A DNA stretch of 64,000 bases from Sphingobium sp. (GTDB taxonomy: Bacteria; Pseudomonadota; Alphaproteobacteria; Sphingomonadales; Sphingomonadaceae), in assembly GCA_035196065.1 (NCBI GenBank), contig CP136575.1, forward strand, positions 2,520,769 through 2,584,768, written 5' to 3'. Positions within the stretch are counted from its first letter, which is position 1. Every line of letters begins with the position of its first letter. Below the pieces are notes generated by a model, which searched no databases, was not told where the DNA came from, and was given only the letters and a program-made list of their open reading frames with translations. The position numbers were made by a program, and so were the translations under genes. Below, piece after piece: positions 10,393 to 18,430 of the stretch.

Positions 10393-11780
10393 TAATCCCC
10401 TCCGCCGAGCATTGCCTCGACCACCGCAGACAAGCCCACGGAATTAGACCCCTTGATCAATATGGCATCGCCTGCGCGCGTTTCATCGCGCAACCGTTGC
10501 GATGCTTCACCAATTGAGCCGCAATGGGCGAATTTACCCGCCCATGCAATCTCGCCGGCCAACGCTTCGGCGAGTGGAGCCATCTCTTCGCCGACAACCA
10601 ACAACAAGTTTACATTTGCTGACTCTAACGGTTGCTGCAGCGCACGGTGAAATTCGGGCGACTGCGCGCCCAGTTCCTTCATCGCACCGAGTACGGCGAT
10701 GCGCCTATCTGCTGATGCATTGCCCAGCCCAGTCAATGTAGCCGCCATCGATGCCGGATTGGCATTGTAGCTTTCATCAATCAGCAAAGCGGTGCCACCA
10801 GGAACCACAATATGGTGCCGCGCGCCGCGACCGGCAAGGCCGCCCATATCGGCAAGCGCCAGACCCGCAACCGCAAGGTCGCCGCCAACAGCCTGAACCG
10901 CGGCCAGGACCGCAAGCGAATTGGACACCCAATGTTCGCCCGGTTGCGATAGTTCATATTGCAGCATCGTGCCGGGTAACTTCGCCGTTACAAGACTTCC
11001 TCCGGCGCTATTGGTCATATGGTCGATGCAACGGACATCGGCGCTTTCGGAAAAACCGAAACTGACGATGTTCGATGTGTATTTGCGGGCATGATCCAAC
11101 AGGCGGGGATAATGGGGATTGTCGGCAGGGATGATAGCTACACCACCTGGTTCGAGCCCTTCAAAAATCTCAGATTTAGCATCTGCAATGCCGCTCTCGT
11201 CCTTGAAATTCTCGATATGCGCGGGGGCAATGGTGGTGATGACTGCTACATGCGGACGCACGAAGCGCGTGAGTGCCGAAATCTCATAAGCATGATTCAT
11301 GCCCATTTCGAACACGCCATATTGGCAATCGCGGGGCATGCGTGAAAGGCTCAGCGGGACGCCAACATGGTTGTTATAGCTTTTGACCGAGCGGTGCACC
11401 TTACCCGGGGAGCAACGATCCAGCGCTGCATAGATTGCTTCTTTAGTTCCCGTCTTTCCGGCCGAGCCCGTAACACCGATGATCTTGGCCGACACCCGTG
11501 CACGCGATGCTATGCCCAACTGCTCCAACGCGCGCATGGTATCCGGCACTAAAATATTTGGTCCATCAACAGCTTCGCTGACGACCGCTCCGGTCGCGCC
11601 GCTGGCAAAAGCCTGCGCGGCAAATCGATGGCCGTCGGAATGTTCGCCCTTCATCGCGAAAAACAGGTCACCGCCGCCGATCTCGCGCGAATCAAACGCA
11701 ACGCCATTGCATTCGAAAGCACCATTTGCCGTGCCGCTAACCGCTTGCGCGATTTCGTCCGATGTCCAGAGCGCGGTCAT
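10392..11780 (-). CDS. murF: UDP-MurNAc-tripeptide--D-Ala-D-Ala ligase
   Basis: MurF attaches D-Ala-D-Ala, the product of Ddl, to the UDP-MurNAc tripeptide. The ATP loop [17 protein letters not shown], the [11 protein letters not shown] segment (the place of the family ExGxxxxGE/D motif) and [11 protein letters not shown] are family landmarks. The ATG at 11780 overlaps the murE stop by four bases and yields 462 residues, beginning [14 protein letters not shown]. Starting three codons earlier is possible but would lose this coupling. Confidence 0.96.
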   Translation of the reverse strand: MTALWTSDEIAQAVSGTANGAFECNGVAFDSREIGGGDLFFAMKGEHSDGHRFAAQAFASGATGAVVSEAVDGPNILVPDTMRALEQLGIASRARVSAKIIGVTGSAGKTGTKEAIYAALDRCSPGKVHRSVKSYNNHVGVPLSLSRMPRDCQYGVFEMGMNHAYEISALTRFVRPHVAVITTIAPAHIENFKDESGIADAKSEIFEGLEPGGVAIIPADNPHYPRLLDHARKYTSNIVSFGFSESADVRCIDHMTNSAGGSLVTAKLPGTMLQYELSQPGEHWVSNSLAVLAAVQAVGGDLAVAGLALADMGGLAGRGARHHIVVPGGTALLIDESYNANPASMAATLTGLGNASADRRIAVLGAMKELGAQSPEFHRALQQPLESANVNLLLVVGEEMAPLAEALAGEIAWAGKFAHCGSIGEASQRLRDETRAGDAILIKGSNSVGLSAVVEAMLGGGD

Positions 11781-13204
11781 GCGGCACATTCTCGCGCTAC
11801 TTCAACATCATCGAACGGATAAACCTTGTCGCCAATAATCTGGCCCACTTCATGCCCCTTCCCTGCGACAAGGACGATATCCTCTGCCGCTGCCATGCTG
11901 ATAGCCGCTTCAATGGCCGCCCGACGATCGCCAATGTCTTGCGCGCCTGGCGCGCCTGTCAGGACTTGCCTGCGAATGGTTGCCGGATCTTCGGTCCGCG
12001 GATTATCGTCGGTCACGATCACGATGTCGGCATCGCGAACCGCAACTTCGCCCATCAGCGGTCGTTTGCCATTGTCGCGATCACCGCCGGCACCGAACAC
12101 AAGGATTAACCGCCCCTTGGTGTGCGGGCGCAGTGCAGCAATCGCCGCCTCCAGCCCGTCCGGCGTGTGAGCATAATCGACATAAACCGGGGCGCCGCTG
12201 CGGCTGATCGCTGCGCGTTCTAGGCGCCCGCGCACCGGCTGCAGCCGCGATAAATTTGCTATCACTTCCCCCGCCGGGTAACCACTGGCGATGGCAATCC
12301 CCGCAGAGACAAGCGCATTGGCTGCCTGATAGGCACCGATCAATGGCAACTTCACCTTATGCGGCTCGCCCTGCACGGTGATATTGAGAGTCTGGCCTAA
12401 CTGGGTCGGCTCCCGGCTGACAAGCCGTATGCCGTCGCCCTGTTCGCCGACAGTAATCAACCGTAGCGGGCGCTGTTTCGCTCGTTCGATCGCCCGGTGC
12501 GACCAAAGATCGTCCGCCCAAATGACAGCGGTTCCATCCACATCTGCCACTTCGTCAAACAGCCGCATCTTGGCTTCGAAATAGGCATCCATTGTACCAT
12601 GATAATCAAGGTGATCGCGGCTCAGATTGGTAAAGGCGACGATCGGAACCGGCACGCCGCCGATACGATATTGATCAAGCCCGTGGCTCGAAGCTTCAAA
12701 GATTGCATGGCTCACGCCCTCTCGCGCAAGCCCCGCCAGATTGGAGAGAAAAGTCACGATATCGGGCGTGGTCAGCCCGGTGCGGACGCTTTCGTCGGCT
12801 GTCGTGACACCTAATGTACCGATTGAGGCGGCATTATGCCCCGACATGCGCCACAATTGCCGCGTGAGTTCAGCCGTGGAGGTTTTGCCATTGGTACCAG
12901 TGACCGCGGCAAGGCTGCGCGGAAACGGCTTGAAGAAACGCGCGGCAATTTCGGCGAAGCTTTTGCGCGGATTATCGCTCGCAATGTGCACTGCTCCGCT
13001 GACCACCGCTTCGGGACGGGCAACCACGGCAATCGCGCCGGCGGCAATGGCAGCACCAATAAAATCCTCACCGTTAAACGTAGCACCAACAAAAGCGCCA
13101 AAAACTGAACCGGCTGCGACTTTCCGATGATCGATTGCAAAACCTGTTACGCGCAGGGAACCGGCATCATCTGCCAGCCCGTCGATCACATTGTCGAGGC
13201 GCAT
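11777..13204 (-). CDS. murE: UDP-MurNAc-dipeptide--meso-diaminopimelate ligase
   Basis: MurE adds the third stem residue. Visible motifs are the ATP loop VTGTNGKTSTAELTRQLW, EASSHGLDQYR around the lysine/histidine region, and DDNPRTEDP near residue 410. The DNPR signature is known to go with meso-diaminopimelate rather than L-lysine, fitting a Gram-negative. DapB, which feeds diaminopimelate synthesis, is encoded at the far end of this window. The 475-residue length is slightly short but complete; the start shares one base with the ftsI stop. Confidence 0.96.
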   Translation of the reverse strand: MRLDNVIDGLADDAGSLRVTGFAIDHRKVAAGSVFGAFVGATFNGEDFIGAAIAAGAIAVVARPEAVVSGAVHIASDNPRKSFAEIAARFFKPFPRSLAAVTGTNGKTSTAELTRQLWRMSGHNAASIGTLGVTTADESVRTGLTTPDIVTFLSNLAGLAREGVSHAIFEASSHGLDQYRIGGVPVPIVAFTNLSRDHLDYHGTMDAYFEAKMRLFDEVADVDGTAVIWADDLWSHRAIERAKQRPLRLITVGEQGDGIRLVSREPTQLGQTLNITVQGEPHKVKLPLIGAYQAANALVSAGIAIASGYPAGEVIANLSRLQPVRGRLERAAISRSGAPVYVDYAHTPDGLEAAIAALRPHTKGRLILVFGAGGDRDNGKRPLMGEVAVRDADIVIVTDDNPRTEDPATIRRQVLTGAPGAQDIGDRRAAIEAAISMAAAEDIVLVAGKGHEVGQIIGDKVYPFDDVEVARECAA

Positions 13205-14940
13205 CAGGTATTACCTTTGGGCGACCAAAGGAGTGGCATAAGTTCGGACACATCGACATCGCGATGCGTGTCTGGAATGATCCCTAGTTGCGGACCAATG
13301 CGTTCGACGGTGCGGCGCACGATCGGAGCCGCTGTCCAGCCTGCGGTACGCTGGAATCCCGTCTCAGCCGTGCCTTTGGGTTCGTCTACCATAGCGATGA
13401 TGATATAACGGGGATTATCCATCGGAAAAGCCGCCGCGAAGGTGGAGACGACAAGATTCCGTGCATAACCTCCCTCATTGGGCTTTTCTGCGGAGCCGGT
13501 CTTGCCGCCAACGCGATATCCTGCCGCATCGGCCTTTTTACCAGTACCATCGACAACGATCATACGCAGCAACTGGCGCATCCGCGCACTGGTTGCAGCG
13601 CTGAACACCCGGCGACCGATCGGCTTATGCCCAGGCTTTGCCTTATGTAGCGTTGCAGGATGCCAGATACCGCCATTGACCATCGCGCCATATGCTGACG
13701 CCAAATGCAGCGGCGTCACCGACATGCCATGTCCATAACCGACGGTCATCGTGGTTACGCGGCCCCAATTTGCCGGCCATAAAGGCTTTGCCCGTTCGGC
13801 CAGTTCGATCGAAGGGCGCTTGTCGAATTCCATGTTGCGCAGCATCCGTTCAAGCCTTTGCTGACCCAACCCGTCGGCAATGCGCGCGGTTACGATATTC
13901 GAACTGTGCACCAGCGTTTCCGGCACGTTGAGCCACCGACCCGCAGGATGGGTATCGCGGATCCGGAAACCGGCGATTTGCAGCGGTGCTGTGGCGTCGT
14001 AGCGCAGAGCAAGATTACGCACCGTTCCCGCATCCAGCGCTGCAGCAACGGTCAACGGCTTAAAGGTTGAACCCAGTTCAAAAACACGGTTGGTCACGAA
14101 ATTGGTCTGGCGGCTGATAGGATAGCGTCCGTCAACAATGACCTGGCCATTATCAGGGATATTGGCAAAGCTGGGACGATTGGGATTGAACGATGGCAGG
14201 CTGGCCATTGCCAGCACCTCGCCCGTCTGGGAATCAAGGATGATGCCTGCAGCGCCTTTGGCGCCGGTTGCAATCATGCCATTGGCGAGTTCGATTTCGA
14301 GCGCTGCCTGAACGCGCACATCGAGCGACAGTTCAACCGGCTTTCCGCGGCTCTCGCTGGACCGCAGATGCTTATCCATCACCCGTTCCATGCCCAATGC
14401 ACCCTTGCCATCGCGACTTACAAAGCCAAGGACATGCGCCGCCAATTCATGCTGCGGATAAAGCCGGGTACTTTCACGTGGAAATTCGATCGCGATTTCA
14501 CCCAGATCGTGCACCGCGCGCACCTCCTCGGGAAGTGCGCGTTTGCGCAAATAGCTGGGCGTTTTGGCGGTGAGCTTCGCGAAAAATTCCGCCTCGCTGG
14601 TGTCGGGAAAGATGCGCGACAGACCGGCGGCGAGCTCCTTTGGGTCATTGACCAATTCGCTCGGCTTTACCCAGATCGCATAGCCCTGAATCGTTCGGGC
14701 CAGCGGCGCACCATTGCGGTCGACAATATCGCCTCGCTCCGGAACAAAACTGACCGGCGTTGCACCAAATGCACGATTACCTTCGAAGATCGCCAGAATC
14801 GCCAACCGGCCCACGACCAGCAACAGGAATACGCCAAACAGGCCCACCAAAACAAGCAGCCGCCAATATGCTATGGCGGCCTGAACCTTTGTCGCATTGA
14901 TCGCATGGCGGGTTTGCGGACGAACAACAAAGGCCGTCAT
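13204..14940 (-). CDS. ftsI: Septal transpeptidase FtsI (PBP3)
   Basis: FtsI is the class B penicillin-binding protein that cross-links septal peptidoglycan. One N-terminal membrane segment lies at about residues 27-52. A pedestal domain follows, with the RGDIVDRNGAPLA motif near 69-81. The transpeptidase motifs are STFK at 291-294 (catalytic Ser291), SSN at 346-348 and KTGS at 480-483. Length 578 is standard. The ATG overlaps the ftsL-like stop as ATGA. Confidence 0.97.
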   Translation of the reverse strand: MTAFVVRPQTRHAINATKVQAAIAYWRLLVLVGLFGVFLLLVVGRLAILAIFEGNRAFGATPVSFVPERGDIVDRNGAPLARTIQGYAIWVKPSELVNDPKELAAGLSRIFPDTSEAEFFAKLTAKTPSYLRKRALPEEVRAVHDLGEIAIEFPRESTRLYPQHELAAHVLGFVSRDGKGALGMERVMDKHLRSSESRGKPVELSLDVRVQAALEIELANGMIATGAKGAAGIILDSQTGEVLAMASLPSFNPNRPSFANIPDNGQVIVDGRYPISRQTNFVTNRVFELGSTFKPLTVAAALDAGTVRNLALRYDATAPLQIAGFRIRDTHPAGRWLNVPETLVHSSNIVTARIADGLGQQRLERMLRNMEFDKRPSIELAERAKPLWPANWGRVTTMTVGYGHGMSVTPLHLASAYGAMVNGGIWHPATLHKAKPGHKPIGRRVFSAATSARMRQLLRMIVVDGTGKKADAAGYRVGGKTGSAEKPNEGGYARNLVVSTFAAAFPMDNPRYIIIAMVDEPKGTAETGFQRTAGWTAAPIVRRTVERIGPQLGIIPDTHRDVDVSELMPLLWSPKGNT

Positions 14941-15563
14941 TGTGATCTACGCTCCCGGTCGGATCGGGTCTGGATTTCACGCATCAGATTATCAGAAAGC
15001 AATTTTTCGTCGATATTTGCAAGCCGCTCTGTACGGGTTTGCGTTTTTGCCTTGGCAGCTGGCTGAGCAGCGGGCTTTTCCTTCGCAGGCACTGCAACTT
15101 TCGGGGAAGATTTTTCGCTTGATGAAGGCAGAAGCGCCGAAGCAGTGCGCACGATTGCAGGGGCCACATCGTCAATGTCGGTCGGTGCCGATGGGACGGC
15201 ACCAACGCTGCCCACTTCGCCTGCAGGCATGTCGACTGCAACCAGCACTGGCTTTACGCCTTCAGCTGCACCGCCAATGCTAGCCAGGCCACGTTCGCCA
15301 TCAATGAATTGGTCGGCGCGGGGCGGCTCGTAACCGTAAAGTAGCTGATTCCACTCTTCGAGTTGCGCGACACTGGCTCGGGTGCGGATCTCAGCCTGCA
15401 AAAAACTGATTTCCTGGCGAGTTTCGAGAATGTCACGATCGATCCGCGTCAGATCGCTATGCAGCGCGGCGACATTGAGCGACAGCGGGTAGAGGAGCAC
15501 GGCTACCATGAACACAAGCGCAAGCCAGCCAATATTCTTGAGGCGCTTCATTGCCAGGGTCAT
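14937..15563 (-). CDS. ftsL: FtsL-like divisome protein with long C-terminal tail
   Basis: Position between rsmH and ftsI, one membrane segment at about residues 10-30, and a following heptad-like stretch (residues 35-72) mark this as FtsL, the small bitopic partner of FtsQ and FtsB. At 208 residues it is about twice the family's usual length. The extra 110 residues are rich in Pro, Ala, Lys and Ser and end in a basic, coiled-coil-like segment with many Arg/Glu. Sequence similarity alone would be weak, so the name rests mainly on topology and place. It overlaps both neighbours by four bases. Confidence 0.8.
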   Translation of the reverse strand: MTLAMKRLKNIGWLALVFMVAVLLYPLSLNVAALHSDLTRIDRDILETRQEISFLQAEIRTRASVAQLEEWNQLLYGYEPPRADQFIDGERGLASIGGAAEGVKPVLVAVDMPAGEVGSVGAVPSAPTDIDDVAPAIVRTASALLPSSSEKSSPKVAVPAKEKPAAQPAAKAKTQTRTERLANIDEKLLSDNLMREIQTRSDRERRSQ

Positions 15564-16513
15564 GCTGCAAGCTCCTGCTGATCCCAGACCGGTGCCGCCG
15601 TGCGGATGGCGGAACGCAATGTGGATGAACGAGCGCGCGGGTTCGCGGCAATTTCGCGCGCTCCCGGACGGATGGCCTTGGCCGGTTTTTCGAATGTAGG
15701 CTCGTTCGCAGCCTTGACGATGGGCATATGACGTGATCCCGATGCTGTCGATCCGCTGCGGTCGCGCAGAAACTGCTTCACGATCCGGTCTTCCAGACTG
15801 TGAAAGCTGACGATCACAAGGCGGCCACCGGGCTTCAGGATGCGCTCGGCAGCGGCCAGACCTGCAGTCAGTTCGTCAAGTTCGCGGTTCACATGGATAC
15901 GCAGCGCCTGAAAGGTGCGCGTCGCGGGGTCTTTGGGAGCACCAGGACGATGACCGAGTGCTTTGCGGACGATTTCCGCAAGACGCGTGGTCGTATCGAT
16001 CGGGCGTGCAGCGACAATCGCGCGCGCGATGCGCCGCGACTTCGGCTCTTCGCCATAGAGAAAGATGACATTCGCGATTTCGGCCTCGTCGGCAGTGTTG
16101 ACGAAATCCGCCGCGCTTTCCCCTGACTGGCTCATGCGCATGTCAAGCGGCCCTTCCTTCTGGAAAGAAAAGCCGCGGTCAGCCTGATCGATCTGCATCG
16201 AGGATACGCCGATATCGAGGACGACGGCGTCCACCTGAGTAACGCCAGCTTCGGCCAGCCGCTTATCCATTTCGGAAAAGCAGGCGGAGTGGAAGCGCAA
16301 GGCACCACCACTCCGCTCTGCAAGGTCAGCACCTGCCGCAAGCGCATCGGGGTCGCGATCAAATGCATGAACGCGCGCGCCTGCAGCCAAGATAGCCCGG
16401 CTGTAACCGCCTGCACCAAAGGTGCCATCCACAACATCTGAACCAGGGGTGATGGCCAGAGCGTGAATCACTTCATCCAGAAGGACTGGAATATGAGGAG
16501 AAGGCTGCGTCAT
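15560..16513 (-). CDS. rsmH: 16S rRNA (cytosine1402-N4)-methyltransferase RsmH
   Basis: RsmH (MraW) methylates N4 of C1402 in 16S rRNA using S-adenosylmethionine. [13 protein letters not shown] opens the protein. The SAM loop [14 protein letters not shown] is near residue 30, [20 protein letters not shown] lies near 100-120, and the late segment [15 protein letters not shown] follows. The ATG at 16513 overlaps the mraZ stop by four bases, giving 317 residues. An upstream frame of 33 codons lies inside mraZ and is not used. Confidence 0.96.
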   Translation of the reverse strand: MTQPSPHIPVLLDEVIHALAITPGSDVVDGTFGAGGYSRAILAAGARVHAFDRDPDALAAGADLAERSGGALRFHSACFSEMDKRLAEAGVTQVDAVVLDIGVSSMQIDQADRGFSFQKEGPLDMRMSQSGESAADFVNTADEAEIANVIFLYGEEPKSRRIARAIVAARPIDTTTRLAEIVRKALGHRPGAPKDPATRTFQALRIHVNRELDELTAGLAAAERILKPGGRLVIVSFHSLEDRIVKQFLRDRSGSTASGSRHMPIVKAANEPTFEKPAKAIRPGAREIAANPRARSSTLRSAIRTAAPVWDQQELAA

Positions 16514-17001
16514 TTGCCGCGCCTTCCATGTTCGCCCAGCCAATATTCCAGCTCTTCGCGAACATGCGCGAAAGCAGGCGGGGCGGAATCCATAAATATT
16601 TCCGGGTTCCACAGCATGAAATGCGTTGTGGCCCCGAAGAAAAAGGCCTTTTCATTCAGTCGACCGAAATGGCGAAGCATCGGCTGGAGTACGAAGCGGC
16701 CGCTGCTTTCAAAGGCTGTTTCAAAAATCGAGGACGCGACAACACCGGCCGTTTCGCGATCAAATTCACCGCCACGCTCGACCGCAGCCTTCCACTGGGT
16801 CTCGATATCTTCCCGCAATTTCTGGCGTTCGGCGCGACCATAGCCGATCAGGCAGGGTAGGCTGGGATGACGCGCGAGGCAGACAATATTCTCGCCAGAC
16901 GCCTGCGCCACAGTATCGCGCAGCTCTGCAGGAATGGTGACGCGCCCCTTGCCATCGATCGTCGACAGTCCGGAACCGGCATAGACAACGAAGGAAGACA
17001 C
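16510..17001 (-). CDS. mraZ: Transcriptional regulator MraZ
   Basis: MraZ is the DNA-binding repressor of the dcw operon, built from two SpoVT-AbrB-like domains that assemble into rings. The first domain carries the motif [15 protein letters not shown] (residues 14-28). The second repeats the pattern as [15 protein letters not shown] (about 98-112). Length is 163 residues. Translation must start at the GTG at 17001-16999, because an in-frame TGA lies seven codons upstream; GAGGGG sits about 11 bases before it. It is the first gene of the operon, and its likely operators are upstream. Confidence 0.95.
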   Translation of the reverse strand: MSSFVVYAGSGLSTIDGKGRVTIPAELRDTVAQASGENIVCLARHPSLPCLIGYGRAERQKLREDIETQWKAAVERGGEFDRETAGVVASSIFETAFESSGRFVLQPMLRHFGRLNEKAFFFGATTHFMLWNPEIFMDSAPPAFAHVREELEYWLGEHGRRGK

Positions 17002-17033
17002 GTACCCGAAGACCCCTCACCTGCTTGGGCAAA

Positions 17034-17068
17034 TCCTCCTTGTCGCAAAGGCCGCATAGCCTTTGCGA
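17034..17068 (-). promoter_or_regulatory. mraZ leader hairpin followed by strong SD-like sequence
   Basis: A perfect 10-bp inverted repeat (TCGCAAAGGC at 17043-17052, GCCTTTGCGA at 17059-17068) with a six-base loop lies 42-67 bases before the mraZ GTG. It would fold in the mraZ leader RNA. On the minus strand it is followed directly by AAGGAGGA (17041-17034), a near-perfect Shine-Dalgarno that is 33 bases too far upstream to serve the mraZ GTG. There is no T tract, so it is not an ordinary terminator. Its role is unknown. Confidence 0.5.
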
Positions 17069-17128
17069 TGACGCTCCTGCGAACGCACGACATATTGGAT
17101 TCCACCCCGGAATAAGGGGGTCATACCA

Positions 17129-17164
17129 AGGGAAAACGTGGGTGAAAAGAGGGATTCTATGGGA
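17129..17164 (+). promoter_or_regulatory. MraZ-box-like array A (four boxes, 10/11/10-bp spacing)
   Basis: The plus strand reads AGGGA, TGGGT, AGGGA and TGGGA at 17129, 17139, 17150 and 17160, separated by 5, 6 and 5 bases. MraZ is known to bind direct TGGGN repeats with five-base spacers. A run of five G ending at 17120 continues the phase toward the gene. The array lies 128-163 bases upstream of the mraZ start. The third box contains a GATTC site. Function is inferred from pattern and place. Confidence 0.55.
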
Positions 17165-17271
17165 CTAAAGTACAAAAACTACATAAATATCTGTTTTTAT
17201 TATATTTAAATATTTCACTGCTGTCATAATAGCTCGATCAAGGACCTGAACCACTTCCCAAAAAATAACTC

Positions 17272-17301
17272 ATCATATTGTTTTTACATAATTAATTTCA
17301 A
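17272..17301 (-). promoter_or_regulatory. Candidate dcw operon promoter
   Basis: The minus strand reads TTGAAA (17301-17296), an 18-base spacer and TATGAT (17277-17272), a plausible sigma-70-type promoter directed at mraZ. It begins 13 bases after array B and would give a leader of roughly 260 bases. Other -10-like hexamers occur nearer mraZ in this AT-rich DNA, so the choice is uncertain. Confidence 0.3.
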
Positions 17302-17314
17302 CGCCGTTGTCGGC

Positions 17315-17340
17315 TTCCCATAATTTCCCATCAAATCCCG
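17315..17340 (-). promoter_or_regulatory. MraZ-box-like array B (three boxes, exact 10-bp spacing)
   Basis: Read on the minus strand, CGGGA, TGGGA and TGGGA follow each other with five-base spacers (CCC at 17337-17339, 17327-17329 and 17317-17319 on the plus strand). The match to the TGGGN-N5 pattern of MraZ sites is closer than in array A. The array overlaps the stop codon of the upstream gene and lies just before the candidate promoter. A single further TGGGA occurs on the same strand at 17260-17256. Confidence 0.5.
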
Positions 17341-18134
17341 GCGCGACCTACAACACGCTCACCCGCGCGGAGTCGGCCGATCGCCCAAATCAGCCATTCG
17401 ATGTTATCGCTGGTATCAACACCAGGAATTGCCGACTGCCACATACTTGCCTCCAGCATGTCGGCATCAGCCACAAGGATGGCTTGCCCCTTTCCCGGTC
17501 GGCATTCCGCCATATATCTCCCCAGATCGATACGGCAGTTGGCGCTGCCTTTCGCGTCTTCAATCGCCTGCCAAATCCCAGGCGAGGCCAGCTTTACATC
17601 ATGGTCTGACAGATTTGCAGCAACGACCGCGCCCTCGGCATCCATCGGGAAAGCAAGTTCGAGGCCCCAATATTGAAAAAGTGGCGACAGCAGCGATGTA
17701 AACAATGGACGGTCCGGATCGCCGATCGGCTGCTCGCTCGGCCATTGCAGCGCCGGGTCGGCAAATAACAGCAAGCGCCCGCCAGCGCGGACCCATTTAT
17801 CCAACCGCACCATTTCATCGGGCGACAGGGCGCGTGGCTGTATCAACAGGGCAATGTCGGGCCGCCCCGCCTGGATCTGCGCCACGGAGTCAACGAAGCT
17901 AACTGATCCCGCCTCTGACAGGCGAGCAATGAGCGGATCGGGCCGCCCCCGGCCCTGCGCAACCGCGGCAATATCACCCTCGCCCCATTGCAACGGCACG
18001 CTGGACAGAACGGTGATCTTCGTTGTCGACGGCGCCTCATTGGCGCGGCATAGAAAAAACCATGCACCAGCAAGTGCAATCGCCACGCACAAGCCGGCCG
18101 GCACAATTGCCCAAAGCCATTTCCATCGCGGCAT
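17331..18134 (-). CDS. GldG/DUF4350-like membrane-anchored protein
   Basis: The 267-residue product has one N-terminal membrane segment (about residues 7-29) and a periplasmic part. The segment from about 50 to 130 includes ALSPDEMVRLDKWVRAGG followed by RLLLFADPAL. It resembles the DUF4350 / GldG-type domain found in auxiliary proteins of some ABC exporters, a glutamine-amidotransferase-like fold. No ABC ATPase or permease is adjacent. It follows the 86-residue membrane protein with a one-base gap, so the two are one unit. Molecular function is unknown; the family link is tentative. Confidence 0.6.
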   Translation of the reverse strand: MPRWKWLWAIVPAGLCVAIALAGAWFFLCRANEAPSTTKITVLSSVPLQWGEGDIAAVAQGRGRPDPLIARLSEAGSVSFVDSVAQIQAGRPDIALLIQPRALSPDEMVRLDKWVRAGGRLLLFADPALQWPSEQPIGDPDRPLFTSLLSPLFQYWGLELAFPMDAEGAVVAANLSDHDVKLASPGIWQAIEDAKGSANCRIDLGRYMAECRPGKGQAILVADADMLEASMWQSAIPGVDTSDNIEWLIWAIGRLRAGERVVGRAGI

Positions 18135-18135
18135 T

Positions 18136-18396
18136 TTATCGCGGCGCCGACTGCGCAGCCTTTGCGGTTTCGGGGTTTTCCTCGACCACAGGCGTCACGC
18201 CCAGTTCGGCTAGGGGTTCGTCCTTGAGCTTAGCCGGCCCGCCGGCCGCAGGTGCGCCTTCCACCGCAGTGGAGGTATTCCTGGACGGCACCCGTTCCAA
18301 TATCAAATTGGCAATATAGACGAACAGCAGCACGGCCAGCAGGCCTAATACACCCACTTGAATGCGCTGGAGGGCAGATACATTTGAACGCGCCAT
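18136..18396 (-). CDS. Small single-pass membrane protein of unknown function
   Basis: This encodes 86 residues: a short basic head, one clear membrane segment (about residues 12-33, VGVLGLLAVLLFVYIANLIL) and a Pro/Ala/Glu-rich outer tail. I recognise no family. It starts 34 bases after cysK and ends one base before the GldG-like gene. It is real rather than a chance frame because of this packing and its coherent membrane-protein composition. Confidence 0.6.
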   Translation of the reverse strand: MARSNVSALQRIQVGVLGLLAVLLFVYIANLILERVPSRNTSTAVEGAPAAGGPAKLKDEPLAELGVTPVVEENPETAKAAQSAPR

Positions 18397-18430
18397 GGTT
18401 ACTCCTGCAACAAGGATGGATCGGTTTTAG

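Larger units (their letters stand above)
17002..17330. other. AT-rich mraZ control region, no gene
   Basis: This is the only stretch over 300 bases without a gene. The segment from about 17165 to 17300 is far more AT-rich than the rest of the window. It holds two arrays of GGG boxes in opposite orientation, a leader hairpin next to an AAGGAGGA sequence, GATTC (GANTC) sites at 17098-17102 and 17153-17157, and promoter-like hexamers on the minus strand (a TATAAT also at 17204-17199). No open frame of note was found. Confidence 0.8.
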
